50,000 nt of DNA from Adiantum capillus-veneris (lineage: Eukaryota > Streptophyta > Polypodiopsida > Polypodiales > Pteridaceae), in contig CM043944.1 in assembly GCA_014529385.2 (NCBI GenBank), forward strand, positions 171,495,240-171,545,239, in the 5' to 3' direction. The position numbers were made by a program, and so were the translations under genes. Below, one piece after another: positions 46,768 to 50,000 of this stretch (position 1 is the stretch's first letter; each line of letters opens with the position of its first letter). Below the pieces are notes generated by a model. That model saw nothing but the letters and a program-made list of their open reading frames with translations. It was not told the origin of the DNA and ran no database searches.

Positions 46768-47093
46768 ATCGGAACCCGAGTCGGAAAGATATAACAAGTT
46801 ATAGTGTGTGCTAGTTGTCGATTGTGTGTTAGCAGATGATTTTGTGCCAATCTGTTGCTCATCGTTCAAGACCATGCTTGTGTCTTTAACCGAATGTGAA
46901 GGGAAAACCATTCCTCAAATGCAATCACTTATCGGAACCCGGGTCGGAAAGATATAACAAGTTAAAGTGTGTGCCAGTTGTCGATTGTGTGTTAACAGAT
47001 GATTTTGTGCCAATCTGTTGCTCATCGTTCAAGGCCATGCTTGTGTCTTTAACCGAATGTGAAGGGAAGACCATTCCTCAAATGCAATCACTT
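46768..47093 (+). repeat. 163-bp tandem duplication
   Basis: Units 46768-46930 and 46931-47093 start atcggaacccg and end caatcactt, with a few mismatches. The second unit runs straight into the PPR scrap, whose NAITYTCIMK codons begin in its end, so the duplication includes its upstream part. Confidence 0.9.
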
Positions 47094-47252
47094 ATACTTG
47101 CATCATGAAGGCAAGTGGCCCTATCCAAGAAATTGATATGGGCTATGGGTAACAAAAATCATGATGAGATTGCTTGACAGGGGCTGCTAGAGAAAGATGC
47201 TGTGCTTAGCAATGCCTTGCTTGACATGTATGCCAAATGTGGTGCCACTACA
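47080..47252 (+). pseudogene. PPR protein fragment
   Basis: NAITYTCIMKASGPIQEIDM (47087-47146) is followed after a frame change by a second piece, HDEIA-stop-QGLLEKDAVL, then SNALLDMYAKCGA (to about 47249). This is the typical linker between two PLS-type pentatricopeptide repeats of plant organelle RNA-processing factors, where a 'H-EI-R-GL' helix precedes 'NAL-DMYAKCG'. The TGA is one transition from CGA (Arg). Only about 1.5 repeats survive. It is separate from the scraps in block B. Confidence 0.7.
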
Positions 47253-47765
47253 AGGTTCAATGGTCACTCAAGGGGTGGCTGCCCAATTGTCAAGGGTGTG
47301 GTCACCCAAATTCAAGAGGAAATGGCTGCCCATTGGGTAAATAGGAAAAATGTGTGTGGATGGGGAAAATAAAAGAAGAGAAATGGCATGCAGGCAACAA
47401 AAATGAGTGCAAGGAGAGGAGAAGAGGCTCGTGCAAACCGACTCAAGCATTGGATGTCCTGGCTTGTGAAGTGTGATCTGCTCAGGAGACCGGGGCGACG
47501 AAGTTTGGGGCCATTGCCGTTGATTTTGGCGCTTTTGCAAATCCACTATGCCACGTTAGTAGGGGCAGTTTTTATGCTCCCTAGCAACAACAGTGCTGCT
47601 GTTACTAAGGGAGTGGGAGGCTATTAATAGGAAAAGCTTTTAGCATGAAGGGAGCATGAGGAGGTAACAAAGGAGGACATGCACGAGGAGCCAAGGGTAT
47701 TGTGGGATTTTGGAGGAGGAAGAAGGAGGAGGCACTCACTTGCATTGCATAAGCAAGAAGGGAAG

Positions 47766-47766
<1 letters not shown>
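47253..47766. other. gene-free interval
   Basis: ORFs on both strands, none with a recognised motif. Leads into the CT tracts. Confidence 0.4.

Positions 47767-50000
<2,234 letters not shown>

Overview
This is 50 kb of repeat-rich nuclear DNA from a land plant. It holds layered retrotransposons, large segmental duplications, long dinucleotide microsatellites and decayed gene fragments. I see no intact single-copy host gene. Degraded pentatricopeptide-repeat (PPR) pieces with a MYAKCGA signature, Ty1/copia and Ty3/gypsy chromodomain elements, and the absence of bacterial-type gene packing all indicate a plant. A fern or other seed-free plant is my best guess, not a proof.

Copy 1 of the duplicated landscape is 1-18012. 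Block A (1-2260) is a Ty3/gypsy integrase end plus chromodomain and a partial 3' LTR, with a gag scrap on the opposite strand. Block B (2256-5393) holds a PPR scrap, a small terminal-inverted-repeat element (E1), palindromic repeats and a broken FCP1-like (HAD) phosphatase pseudogene. It is followed by more palindromes and a transposase-like pseudogene (6472-7426) abutting element E2. Block C (about 7838-18012) is an old copia remnant ('copia-C', minus strand). It is split by a complete nested copia ('copia-N', 9159-14710) with 192-bp LTRs, PBS, PPT and a TAGTG target duplication.

The stretch 18013-20205 has no gene but carries three tRNA-derived SINE-like units. Block A recurs at 20206-22443. 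Segment X (22444-28346) lies between A2 and B2 but is missing from copy 1. It contains the rest of a gypsy LTR, GT tracts, element E3, an unknown ORF with three TAG stops, a retrotransposon PBS with a gag remnant, long CT/GA tracts and another SINE. Block B recurs at 28347-31761 with a 277-bp internal tandem duplication, and is joined directly to the RT part of a second copia-C copy (31757-34447).

The non-coding flank of copia-C (unit U) follows at 34448-38604 and ends in a (CA)n(GA)n tract. A third copia-C copy (38806-42981, interrupted by E4 at 40025) comes next, then a second U unit (42982-46158) ending in the same composite microsatellite. The rest (46354-50000) has a 163-bp tandem duplication, a PPR scrap, three CT tracts of about 95 bp and one promoter-like TATA box.

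Nothing here looks like a working multi-gene system. The value lies in the rearrangement record: several 5-bp microhomology junctions, empty-site comparisons proving two insertions, a family of about 250-270 bp elements with 9-bp target duplications, palindrome arrays, and a probable gene-conversion tract.
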